From DHVE2 group archaeon (GTDB lineage: Archaea > Thermoplasmatota > Thermoplasmata > Thermoplasmatales > Aciduliprofundaceae), in contig JALULR010000234.1 in the NCBI GenBank assembly GCA_027056155.1, forward strand, positions 1 to 6,118: 6,118 bases of DNA. Reading direction: 5' to 3'. The notes below the pieces were generated by a model. It had not been told where the DNA came from. It ran no database searches and saw only the letters and a program-made list of their open reading frames with translations. Of this stretch, positions 1-4,773 are shown piece by piece. Position numbers and translations under genes: made by a program. How positions within the stretch are numbered: the stretch's first letter is position 1; every line of letters starts with the position of its first letter.

Positions 1-471
1 GTGGAAGAAGAGATTAAAACGGCTTTTCACGGTCTGATAGAGGCAGAGATGGTTATGGGCCGAACAAATGTGCTCGATATAGCTAGGCAAATAGGCTCAG
101 TTGGAGATATAGAGACCACAACAATGAATATCATGGGAGTGCTCACGCCACAAATGGAGATGCTCAAAGAAGAGAAAGGGCTTGAATACGGGTTTCTGCA
201 TACTTCTGCAAAGCTCGACGAGGCAAAAAAGAAATTTAGCGAGATTATGGACAATATAGTAAAACTTGCAGAGGTGGAGGGCACCATAGAGAACCTCGCT
301 CGAGAGATAGAAAAGACAAAAAGGAGGGTTAATGCCCTTGAGCATATATTTATTCCAAGATTCCACGCTACGGAGAAGTACATAGAGCTCGTGCTAGACG
401 AGCGTGAGCGCGAGGATTTCTTCAGGAGGAAGAGAATCAAGAGCATACTGGCGGCGAGAAATAATGCGTAA
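1..471 (+). CDS. atpD: A/V-type ATP synthase subunit D, 5'-truncated by window edge
   Basis: Subunit D is the central rotor shaft of the archaeal A-type (V-like) ATP synthase. Its antiparallel coiled coil turns inside the A3B3 head and couples the membrane ring to ATP synthesis. The visible 156 residues are almost all charged helix, as expected for that coiled coil. The family's conserved C-terminal block is clear at visible residues 107-147: the KRRVNALEHIFIPR run, then the LDEREREDFFRRKR run. Family members are usually about 200-210 residues, so roughly 50 N-terminal residues lie to the left of the window. The GTG at position 1 is therefore most likely an internal valine codon, not a start. 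The stop codon is overlapped by the start of the small membrane protein at 464, which suggests the two are co-transcribed at the end of the ATP synthase operon. Family assignment is secure; the start is not in the window. Confidence 0.95.
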   Translation: MEEEIKTAFHGLIEAEMVMGRTNVLDIARQIGSVGDIETTTMNIMGVLTPQMEMLKEEKGLEYGFLHTSAKLDEAKKKFSEIMDNIVKLAEVEGTIENLAREIEKTKRRVNALEHIFIPRFHATEKYIELVLDEREREDFFRRKRIKSILAARNNA

Positions 472-628
472 TTCTGTGCTCAAACCCCCTGATAACTATG
501 ACATAGACGTAAAAAGAAGAATTAAAATATACAAACTTATTCTTTACTCGCAGATTATTGGCACCGTGCTCATGGTAATAGGATTTATCTTTTTCATACT
601 AATCCTTGCGCACATTATACGAATATAG
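464..628 (+). CDS. small single-span membrane protein downstream of atpD
   Basis: A 54-residue protein I do not recognise. It has a basic, polar N-terminus (about residues 1-22, including KRRIKIYK) followed by one long hydrophobic stretch (about 24-52, rich in I, L, F and V). This predicts a single-pass membrane protein with its N-terminus inside by the positive-inside rule. I chose the ATG at 464 over the in-frame GTG at 404 because the longer version adds residues that only shadow the conserved end of atpD. With this start the gene overlaps the atpD stop by 8 nt, a typical translational-coupling arrangement, and no promoter is visible. Position suggests expression with the ATP synthase, but a role in that complex is speculation. 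No strong Shine-Dalgarno sequence is present. It ends 38 nt before osmC, which has its own promoter. Confidence 0.7.
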   Translation: MRNSVLKPPDNYDIDVKRRIKIYKLILYSQIIGTVLMVIGFIFFILILAHIIRI

Positions 629-637
629 GCAGAAATC

Positions 638-644
638 TTTATAT
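638..644 (+). promoter_or_regulatory. archaeal TATA box of the OsmC-family gene
   Basis: TTTATAT is centred at 641, 26 nt before the ATG at 667. A purine-rich stretch (AGAAA, 631-635) just upstream could serve as the TFB recognition element. The spacing puts the transcription start at or next to the ATG, so the mRNA is predicted to be leaderless. This agrees with the lack of a Shine-Dalgarno sequence. Confidence 0.75.
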
Positions 645-666
645 GCATGGGTAATTCTCCGCACAT

Positions 667-1074
667 ATGGCCTCAGAGATAACATTACACCATATAGAAG
701 GTATGCGGTTTCTCGCAGAGAGTGATTCCCATTCAATTGTTCTTGAATCCGATTATCTCAATGTGCAAAAGGCACCGGCGCCGATGGAAGCATTTCTCAT
801 GTCGCTGGGCGGCTGCACGGGCATGGACGTGGTCGCCATACTCATGAAAATGAAACAACCGCCGAGCAAATTCAACATATATATAGAGGCAGAGCGCGCG
901 CCCGAGCACCCAAAAGTCTATACTCGCGTGAAATTAAAATATGTGTTAAAGGGAACTGATTACGAAAAGGCGAAAAAAGCGGTTGAGCTATCTCAAAATC
1001 GCTACTGCCCGATAAGTGCAATGCTGCGCCGTAGCGGTTGCGAGGTTGAATACGAAGTGATTGTAGAGGATTAA
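667..1074 (+). CDS. OsmC family protein (thiol-dependent peroxidase-like)
   Basis: OsmC/Ohr-family proteins are small cytoplasmic dimers that reduce organic hydroperoxides using two cysteines. This 135-residue protein has the usual family length. It carries both expected cysteines: C50 in the SLGGCTGMD motif at the start of the long central helix, and C114 in RYCPISAM. The family's conserved glutamate is likely E41, in the PMEAFLMSLGGC context. The RYCPISAML segment and overall layout suggest the broad OsmC/YhfA-like group rather than true Ohr, so the physiological substrate is uncertain. The start codon is fixed by the TATA box 26 nt upstream. The gene is a single transcription unit, and its stop codon overlaps the stop of the convergent small gene at 1071-1229. 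A C125 near the C-terminus is not part of the catalytic pair. Confidence 0.92.
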   Translation: MASEITLHHIEGMRFLAESDSHSIVLESDYLNVQKAPAPMEAFLMSLGGCTGMDVVAILMKMKQPPSKFNIYIEAERAPEHPKVYTRVKLKYVLKGTDYEKAKKAVELSQNRYCPISAMLRRSGCEVEYEVIVED

Positions 1075-1229
1075 GTATTCATAAGTACAAGCATTGCCTT
1101 TGCAAGGGCTATTTTCTCTTCACCCTCTGCCATCACGAAAGCTCTAGCAACCGCTATAAGTTCCTCTTTGCTGGATTTTTGAGGTATCATCGTAATTGGT
1201 TCCATATACACAGTATCTACTGCACTCAT
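1071..1229 (-). CDS. small hypothetical protein, 52 aa, convergent with OsmC gene
   Basis: Reading the minus strand from the ATG at 1229 gives an uninterrupted 52-codon frame ending in TAA at 1071-1073. I do not recognise the protein. The N-terminal part (about residues 1-18) is uncharged and methionine-rich, around MEPITMIPQ. The rest (about 19-50) reads as two short amphipathic helices, KEELIAVARAFVMA and EEKIALAKAMLVLM, a composition typical of a real soluble protein. There is no cysteine, signal peptide or membrane span. Support comes from a TATA box (TTTTAAAT, + strand 1253-1260) centred about 27 nt before the ATG, the leaderless pattern seen for other genes here. An adjacent in-frame ATG at 1232 is an alternative start; a TGA lies just upstream at 1239-1241. 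The stop shares a TTAA palindrome with the osmC stop. Function unknown. Confidence 0.65.
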   Translation of the reverse strand: MSAVDTVYMEPITMIPQKSSKEELIAVARAFVMAEGEEKIALAKAMLVLMNT

Positions 1230-1252
1230 CATAATTTCTCATCTGCGCCATT

Positions 1253-1260
1253 ATTTAAAA
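1253..1260 (-). promoter_or_regulatory. TATA box of the 52-aa minus-strand gene
   Basis: On the minus strand this reads TTTTAAAT, centred 27-28 nt upstream of the ATG at 1229 and about 24 nt from the alternative ATG at 1232. It therefore favours 1229 as the leaderless start. No clear purine-rich recognition element precedes it. Confidence 0.6.
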
Positions 1261-1291
1261 GATGTACGAAGTAATAATCTCAAGAGATTTT

Positions 1292-1306
1292 CAAAATTAA
1301 GAATAA
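1292..1306 (-). terminator. possible U-rich terminator of the C/D box sRNA
   Basis: Directly after the terminal stem of the guide RNA, the minus strand reads TTATTCTTAATTTTG. Archaeal RNA polymerase commonly stops at T-rich tracts without a hairpin, so this could define the 3' end. It is weak: the tract is interrupted, and the RNA could instead be trimmed from a longer transcript that continues into the gene at 1229. Confidence 0.3.
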
Positions 1307-1366
1307 GCCCCTCAGCCCGCCCGTCTCTCATCAAGGCTCAGCTAAGGCTGAACTCATCATCGGGGC
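1307..1366 (-). ncRNA. C/D box guide sRNA (2'-O-methylation guide, predicted 16S rRNA targets)
   Basis: All elements of an archaeal C/D sRNA occur in order on the minus strand. They are: 5' stem GCCCC (1366-1362), one linker G, box C ATGATGA (1360-1354), a 12-nt D' guide GTTCAGCCTTAG (1353-1342), box D' CTGA (1341-1338), a 3-nt linker, box C' TTGATGA (1334-1328), a 12-nt D guide GAGACGGGCGGG (1327-1316), box D CTGA (1315-1312), and 3' stem GGGGC (1311-1307). The two flanks form five Watson-Crick pairs and complete a kink-turn for protein L7Ae. Guides of exactly 12 nt with a 3-nt D'-C' gap are the canonical archaeal geometry for assembly with L7Ae, Nop5 and fibrillarin. Only box C' departs from consensus (U for R at its first base). 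By the fifth-base rule, the D guide points to 16S C1402 and the D' guide to G902 (E. coli numbering). The true 5' and 3' ends may differ by a few bases. Confidence 0.88.
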
Positions 1367-1388
1367 ATGGAGAGCATGGGGAATGATG

Positions 1389-1398
1389 TACTTATCTT
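1389..1398 (-). promoter_or_regulatory. possible weak promoter of the C/D box sRNA
   Basis: The minus strand here reads AAGATAAGTA, an AT-rich element centred about 26 nt upstream of position 1367, where the sRNA stem begins. A purine-rich stretch (GTGAAAA) precedes it. It is a poor TATA match, so the sRNA may have this weak promoter or be processed from a longer minus-strand transcript. Confidence 0.3.
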
Positions 1399-1414
1399 TT
1401 CACACACAAAGGAA

Positions 1415-1424
1415 ATATTTTTTA
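1415..1424 (+). promoter_or_regulatory. TATA box of the 87-aa membrane protein gene
   Basis: ATATTTTTTA is centred 26-27 nt before the ATG at 1446, with the purine-rich AAAGGAA (1408-1414) directly upstream as a likely TFB recognition element. It falls inside the open frame that extends back to 1383, so it argues for 1446 as the true, leaderless start. Confidence 0.65.
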
Positions 1425-1445
1425 CTCTCTCATCATTATTATCTT

Positions 1446-1709
1446 ATGGACAAAGAGCTTAAAGACAAAGTGGATTATCTCACAACAACCCGAATGCTTA
1501 CCAGCGATAAATACGGGATATGGGGCTGGGACATTGTGGGAGTTGCAATAGGAATACTCCTGCTCCTGTGGGGTGTTGCAATTTTTGAAATTTCATTGCT
1601 GTGGAGAGTGAGTTTGATTGTTTTGGCGATTATTCTTCTTTCAGTATGCAGCGTCAGAATCGAGAGGAGATATAATAAATTCAAGAGCGAATTTGTAAAT
1701 AAACTCTAA
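1446..1709 (+). CDS. small two-span membrane protein, 87 aa, upstream of ABC genes
   Basis: I do not recognise this protein. It has a hydrophilic N-terminus (residues 1-27, starting MDKELKDKVDYL), two hydrophobic helices (about 28-48 and 52-71) separated by a very short turn, and a strongly basic C-terminal tail (RIERRYNKFK, about 71-80). The positive-inside rule predicts a helical hairpin with both ends in the cytoplasm. The frame is open from an ATG pair at 1383, but the extra 21 residues would span the promoter and have no signal-like character, so I place the start at 1446. It ends 40 nt before the ABC ATPase gene on the same strand. It could be an accessory membrane partner of that transporter, but the ATPase has its own promoter and the link rests on position alone. 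Confidence 0.7.
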   Translation: MDKELKDKVDYLTTTRMLTSDKYGIWGWDIVGVAIGILLLLWGVAIFEISLLWRVSLIVLAIILLSVCSVRIERRYNKFKSEFVNKL

Positions 1710-1720
1710 TGTGTGCTACA

Positions 1721-1729
1721 TTTTTAATA
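1721..1729 (+). promoter_or_regulatory. TATA box of the ABC transporter operon
   Basis: TTTTTAATA is centred at 1725, 25 nt before the ATG at 1750, predicting a leaderless message for the ATPase gene. The in-frame GTG at 1711 lies upstream of this element and so is not the start. Confidence 0.65.
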
Positions 1730-1749
1730 ATAACTCCTTATTCTCCAGT

Positions 1750-2487
1750 ATGCTTTCTGTTGATAATATATACGTTAAATACGGCTCATTCACAGCGGTT
1801 AAAGGCATAAGCTTTGAAGTCCAAAACGGAGAGATATTCGGCATACTTGGACCCAACGGCGCGGGCAAGAGCTCTACCCTCAAAGCAATAATGGGGTTAG
1901 TAGATTACTCTGGAAAAATAAGGCTAGAGGGCAAAGAGATAGATATAAACGCAAAAAATCAGATTGGCTACGTGCCAGAAGAGTTCATGCTTATAGAATC
2001 CCTATCTCCCATGGAGTTTTTTGAGTATATTGCCTCAATACGCGGATTTCGAGATGAAGACAGGTTTGCAAGGCTCATATACGGGTTTGGCATAGAAAAT
2101 CACGTGACCAAGCCAATAGCCGCGCTATCCATGGGCACAAAACAAAAAGTGCAGCTTGTAGCAGCGCTAATGCACGAGCCAAAATTGCTCATAATGGACG
2201 AGCCGCTAAACGGCTTAGATGCAAAATCCACACGCTTGCTAAAAGAGCTACTAAAGGTACATGTTGAAAAAGGAGGCTCGGTACTGTTTTCCACACACAT
2301 AATGGATATAGCAGAGAAGCTCTGTGATAGAATTGCAGTGATCAATAATGGCACGCTCGTAGCAATAGGCACCGTGCAAGAGCTCAGAAGCATGGCACAC
2401 GAAGAGGGCACTCTCGAAGACATATTTTTAAAGCTTACAGGCGAGGACGAAGACATAAGAGGGATAGTGCATGCGCTCTCTAAGTGA
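1750..2487 (+). CDS. ABC transporter ATP-binding protein (ABC-2-type, probable exporter)
   Basis: This 245-residue nucleotide-binding subunit powers the membrane partner encoded next. Motifs appear in order: Walker A GPNGAGKS (34-41), a Q-loop region YVPEE (74-78) with glutamate where classical ABC proteins have glutamine, a divergent signature LSMGTKQ (126-132) in place of LSGGQ, Walker B LLIMDE (146-151) with catalytic E151, D-loop GLD (155-157) and H-loop H183 in the FSTHIMD run. A relaxed Q-loop and signature are common in ATPases that pair with ABC-2-type exporters, and no substrate-binding protein gene is nearby, which also favours export. The frame is open back to a GTG at 1711, but the family's N-terminal strand begins at MLSVDNIYV, and a TATA box 25 nt upstream supports 1750. 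The 3' end overlaps the permease gene by 17 nt. Substrate unknown. Confidence 0.93.
   Translation: MLSVDNIYVKYGSFTAVKGISFEVQNGEIFGILGPNGAGKSSTLKAIMGLVDYSGKIRLEGKEIDINAKNQIGYVPEEFMLIESLSPMEFFEYIASIRGFRDEDRFARLIYGFGIENHVTKPIAALSMGTKQKVQLVAALMHEPKLLIMDEPLNGLDAKSTRLLKELLKVHVEKGGSVLFSTHIMDIAEKLCDRIAVINNGTLVAIGTVQELRSMAHEEGTLEDIFLKLTGEDEDIRGIVHALSK
2459..2463 (+). promoter_or_regulatory. Shine-Dalgarno of the permease gene, inside the ATPase gene
   Basis: GAGGG lies 7 nt before the ATG at 2471. As the second gene of the operon, the permease cannot use leaderless initiation, so this internal site supports the overlapping start and translational coupling to the ATPase. Confidence 0.5.
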
Positions 2488-3940
2488 GCTATGGAAGCTT
2501 TCGCAGTATTTCTATAAAGAGCTAGCATTTTTATCCATGTTGGATATGCGCAAGCCCAACTCCAGCGAGGAGGCAATAAGAAAGGTTTTGAGCAATTCCA
2601 CGGTTTCAATGCAAATTAACAAGATTTTTCTGAGTTTGGTCTTCATCGCTGCAGAAATGTTTGCCGTTATGCAACACACAGTTATATCATACACTTCCGT
2701 TTTTATCCTTATAACATTCATGTTCGCCCTATTTTTCTTACAGTCTGTAACATACTTCTTCAAGGTAAATTTTGACATTCTAGCCACATTACCCATCTCT
2801 AAAAAAGAGCAGAATATAGTAAAGAGTTTCACATTTCTCAGGATATTTGATACTCCCCTCGTAATTACCGCAATTTCTTTCCCATTATTGGCAGGATTTG
2901 TATCATTATGGAGCATTGCTCCCGCATTCATAGGCGCGGTACTCTCTGAAATTTTTGCAATAGCCATAGTGCTCTATCTCTCAAAAATATTTTATAAAAA
3001 ACTTGCAAGCCCATCAAGAGGGTGGAACGCTGCACTGCGTTTTGTATTTATTATAATATGGGGCTCAGCATTCTTTGTGCTCTATGCAGTCATGATATGG
3101 CTGCCGATAATATACCGTAAAATAGAGCATTTTGAGCCAGTGGTGGAGCATTACGAGCTCCTGCTGAGAGCTTTGTTTCCGTTTGATATTGCGTATATGA
3201 TGCTCTCACCAGAGCCTATATCCATTATATCCTCTCTGCTCTTCCTAGCGCTGGGAATATGGCTGGCAAAGCGCATAATAAGAGAGATAGGCACAAAAAT
3301 AAATATAGAGTATAAGAGCGCAACAAAGATTGAATTACATTCCACCACTCCGCTAGTAGGCATGTTAAAAAAAGATTTAAAAATTACCACGAGAAGCCCT
3401 GGTCTAGCGATGCTACTCATACTTCCCGCGTTGGAGGGCTTGCTGCTAATGGGCATGAATATGCACGGAACCACGATTCTGAGCGTGATAATTACTTTTG
3501 TAATAATATATCTCTACTCTTTGTTTGGGTTCGAAAACATGCCGCTGCTCCGCTCGCTTCCCGTATCAAAAAAATTCCTGTTTTTGGAGAAAACTGCTAT
3601 GGCATACATTGTATTCTTAGGCACGCTTGCAATAATGAATTTGTACGGAGCAATCACAGGGCATATTATTAACCCTGTGTGGCAAGCACTTCTTGGAATA
3701 AGCATGGCTGCTGCAAGCATAGTTGTTTTGGCGCTGGGCGACATGCTGGGAATACGCACAAATGTGGCAATGAGCGCGCTGGGATTTTTGCTATTGGTTA
3801 TTATTGGAAATGCCATCGCTCTTGCACCAATAATTACATGCATTGTGGTACAAGGAGCGCTCGGAATAATCCTATCTTTCAGCACTGCCGCTGGTGAGTT
3901 GCTCTTAACCATATTGTATCTACACAGGGCATATTTATAG
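2471..3940 (+). CDS. ABC transporter permease, polytopic, two-repeat architecture
   Basis: A 489-residue integral membrane protein, the likely channel-forming partner of the ATPase whose gene it overlaps by 17 nt. By eye I see about 12 hydrophobic helices: roughly 51-68, 72-96, 122-145, 148-172, 188-213, 247-268, 311-329, 334-352, 376-396, 405-424, 434-460 and 463-485. The two halves look alike. A cytoplasmic motif LPISKKE (107-113), placed just after a helix, recurs as LPVSKKF (363-369), each followed by a helix that starts with a basic residue. This suggests one polypeptide carries both transmembrane domains of a full transporter. The hydrophilic linker between halves is about 270-300. The first ATG (2471) has a Shine-Dalgarno at good distance; the next, at 2537, would remove hydrophilic N-terminal residues only. 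Substrate is unknown; lipids, antibiotics or peptides are possible for this type. Confidence 0.85.
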   Translation: MRSLSELWKLSQYFYKELAFLSMLDMRKPNSSEEAIRKVLSNSTVSMQINKIFLSLVFIAAEMFAVMQHTVISYTSVFILITFMFALFFLQSVTYFFKVNFDILATLPISKKEQNIVKSFTFLRIFDTPLVITAISFPLLAGFVSLWSIAPAFIGAVLSEIFAIAIVLYLSKIFYKKLASPSRGWNAALRFVFIIIWGSAFFVLYAVMIWLPIIYRKIEHFEPVVEHYELLLRALFPFDIAYMMLSPEPISIISSLLFLALGIWLAKRIIREIGTKINIEYKSATKIELHSTTPLVGMLKKDLKITTRSPGLAMLLILPALEGLLLMGMNMHGTTILSVIITFVIIYLYSLFGFENMPLLRSLPVSKKFLFLEKTAMAYIVFLGTLAIMNLYGAITGHIINPVWQALLGISMAAASIVVLALGDMLGIRTNVAMSALGFLLLVIIGNAIALAPIITCIVVQGALGIILSFSTAAGELLLTILYLHRAYL

Positions 3941-3965
3941 ATTAGAGAGTAGAATTCATGCCTCA

Positions 3966-3977
3966 TTTTTTAAATAT
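3966..3977 (+). promoter_or_regulatory. TATA box of dphB
   Basis: The T-rich element ends in TTTAAATA (3969-3976), centred 25-26 nt before the ATG at 3998, predicting a leaderless message. The run of six Ts could also help terminate transcripts from the permease gene, which ends 26 nt earlier. Confidence 0.7.
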
Positions 3978-3997
3978 CTGCTGCTAATAATCCAATC

Positions 3998-4768
3998 ATG
4001 CTCACTTTTGTTGGATTAGGACTGTACGACATAGAAGACCTGACAATTAGAGGCAAAAAGGCTATAGAAGACGCAGATTTGGTGTTTGCAGAATTTTATA
4101 CCTCGCACCTTATCGGATTGAAGGAAGAGAAATTAGAGAATGCATTGGGTAAAAAAGTGAGATTGCTGCCAAGGGAAGAGGTAGAAAACGGGGAGCTGAT
4201 TTTAGAAAACGCAAAAAGCAAAAACGTAGTGCTCTTGGTGGTAGGAGACCCTATGATTGCCACTACCCATGTCTCACTAAGAATAATGGCTGAGGACAAT
4301 GGCATAAAGACGCGCATAGTTCATAATGCTTCAATAATAAGCGCTGCACCCGGAATCTTGGGGCTGCAAAACTACAAATTCGGGCGCACGGTATCGCTTC
4401 CCTTTCCTCAGGCTCATTACTTTCCAACAAGCGCATACGATTACATATACGAGAACTTCTCACGCGGGCTCCATACCCTCATTCTCCTTGACATAAATCC
4501 AAGACCTATGACCGCAAACGAGGCGATGCAAATACTCCTCGATATGGAGCAAAAAAAGAAAAAGGGCATTTTTAACGAGAGCACGCTGATTGCAGTCATA
4601 GCTCGCGCAGGCGCACCCGATTGCTTGGCTCGCGCAGGTGCCCTCGGAAAATTAATAATGGAAGATTTTGGCCCGCCGTTGCATTCTCTTGTGCTTCCGG
4701 GAAAGCTGCATTTCACAGAGGAGGAGGCGTTAGAAAAGCTCGCAGGAGCGCCACACACAATATTATGA
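3998..4768 (+). CDS. dphB: diphthine synthase (EF-2 histidine modification)
   Basis: DphB (Dph5 family) uses S-adenosylmethionine to methylate the 3-amino-3-carboxypropyl group on the target histidine of elongation factor 2, a step toward diphthamide. The 256-residue length is normal for archaeal members. Recognisable features are the N-terminal FVGLGLYDIEDLTIRG run (4-19), then ADLVFAEFYTS (26-36), the SAM-binding VVGDPMIATTH run (81-91), the HNASI segment (109-113) with downstream GLQNYKFGRTVSLPFP, and the C-terminal HSLVLPGKLHFTE block. This is the tetrapyrrole-methylase-like SAM methyltransferase fold. Translation starts at the ATG immediately before the conserved LTFVGLGL strand, with a TATA box 25-26 nt upstream. 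It appears monocistronic and meets the convergent radical SAM gene after only 5 nt. All family blocks look intact. Confidence 0.96.
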   Translation: MLTFVGLGLYDIEDLTIRGKKAIEDADLVFAEFYTSHLIGLKEEKLENALGKKVRLLPREEVENGELILENAKSKNVVLLVVGDPMIATTHVSLRIMAEDNGIKTRIVHNASIISAAPGILGLQNYKFGRTVSLPFPQAHYFPTSAYDYIYENFSRGLHTLILLDINPRPMTANEAMQILLDMEQKKKKGIFNESTLIAVIARAGAPDCLARAGALGKLIMEDFGPPLHSLVLPGKLHFTEEEALEKLAGAPHTIL

Positions 4769-4773
4769 GTGCT

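Noticed and set aside
1338..1351. Inverted repeat TCAGC-TAAG-GCTGA that resembles a small terminator hairpin after the OsmC gene.
   Set aside because: It lies inside the guide RNA and is accounted for by box D' plus the D' guide. It has no following T-run and is far from the OsmC stop.
1365..1379. Direct repeat of GCATGG with a 9-bp period.
   Set aside because: Too short to mean much. One copy overlaps the terminal stem of the guide RNA and no further copies follow, so neither an operator nor a repeat array is supported.
1383..1445. 21-residue N-terminal extension of the two-span membrane protein from the ATG pair at 1383.
   Set aside because: It covers the TATA box of the gene and its composition has no signal-like pattern. 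The leaderless start at 1446 fits the spacing seen elsewhere.
2100..2609. Long minus-strand open frame opposite the ABC ATPase.
   Set aside because: It is the antisense shadow of a gene with all ABC motifs; it is serine- and cysteine-rich and has no recognisable domain.
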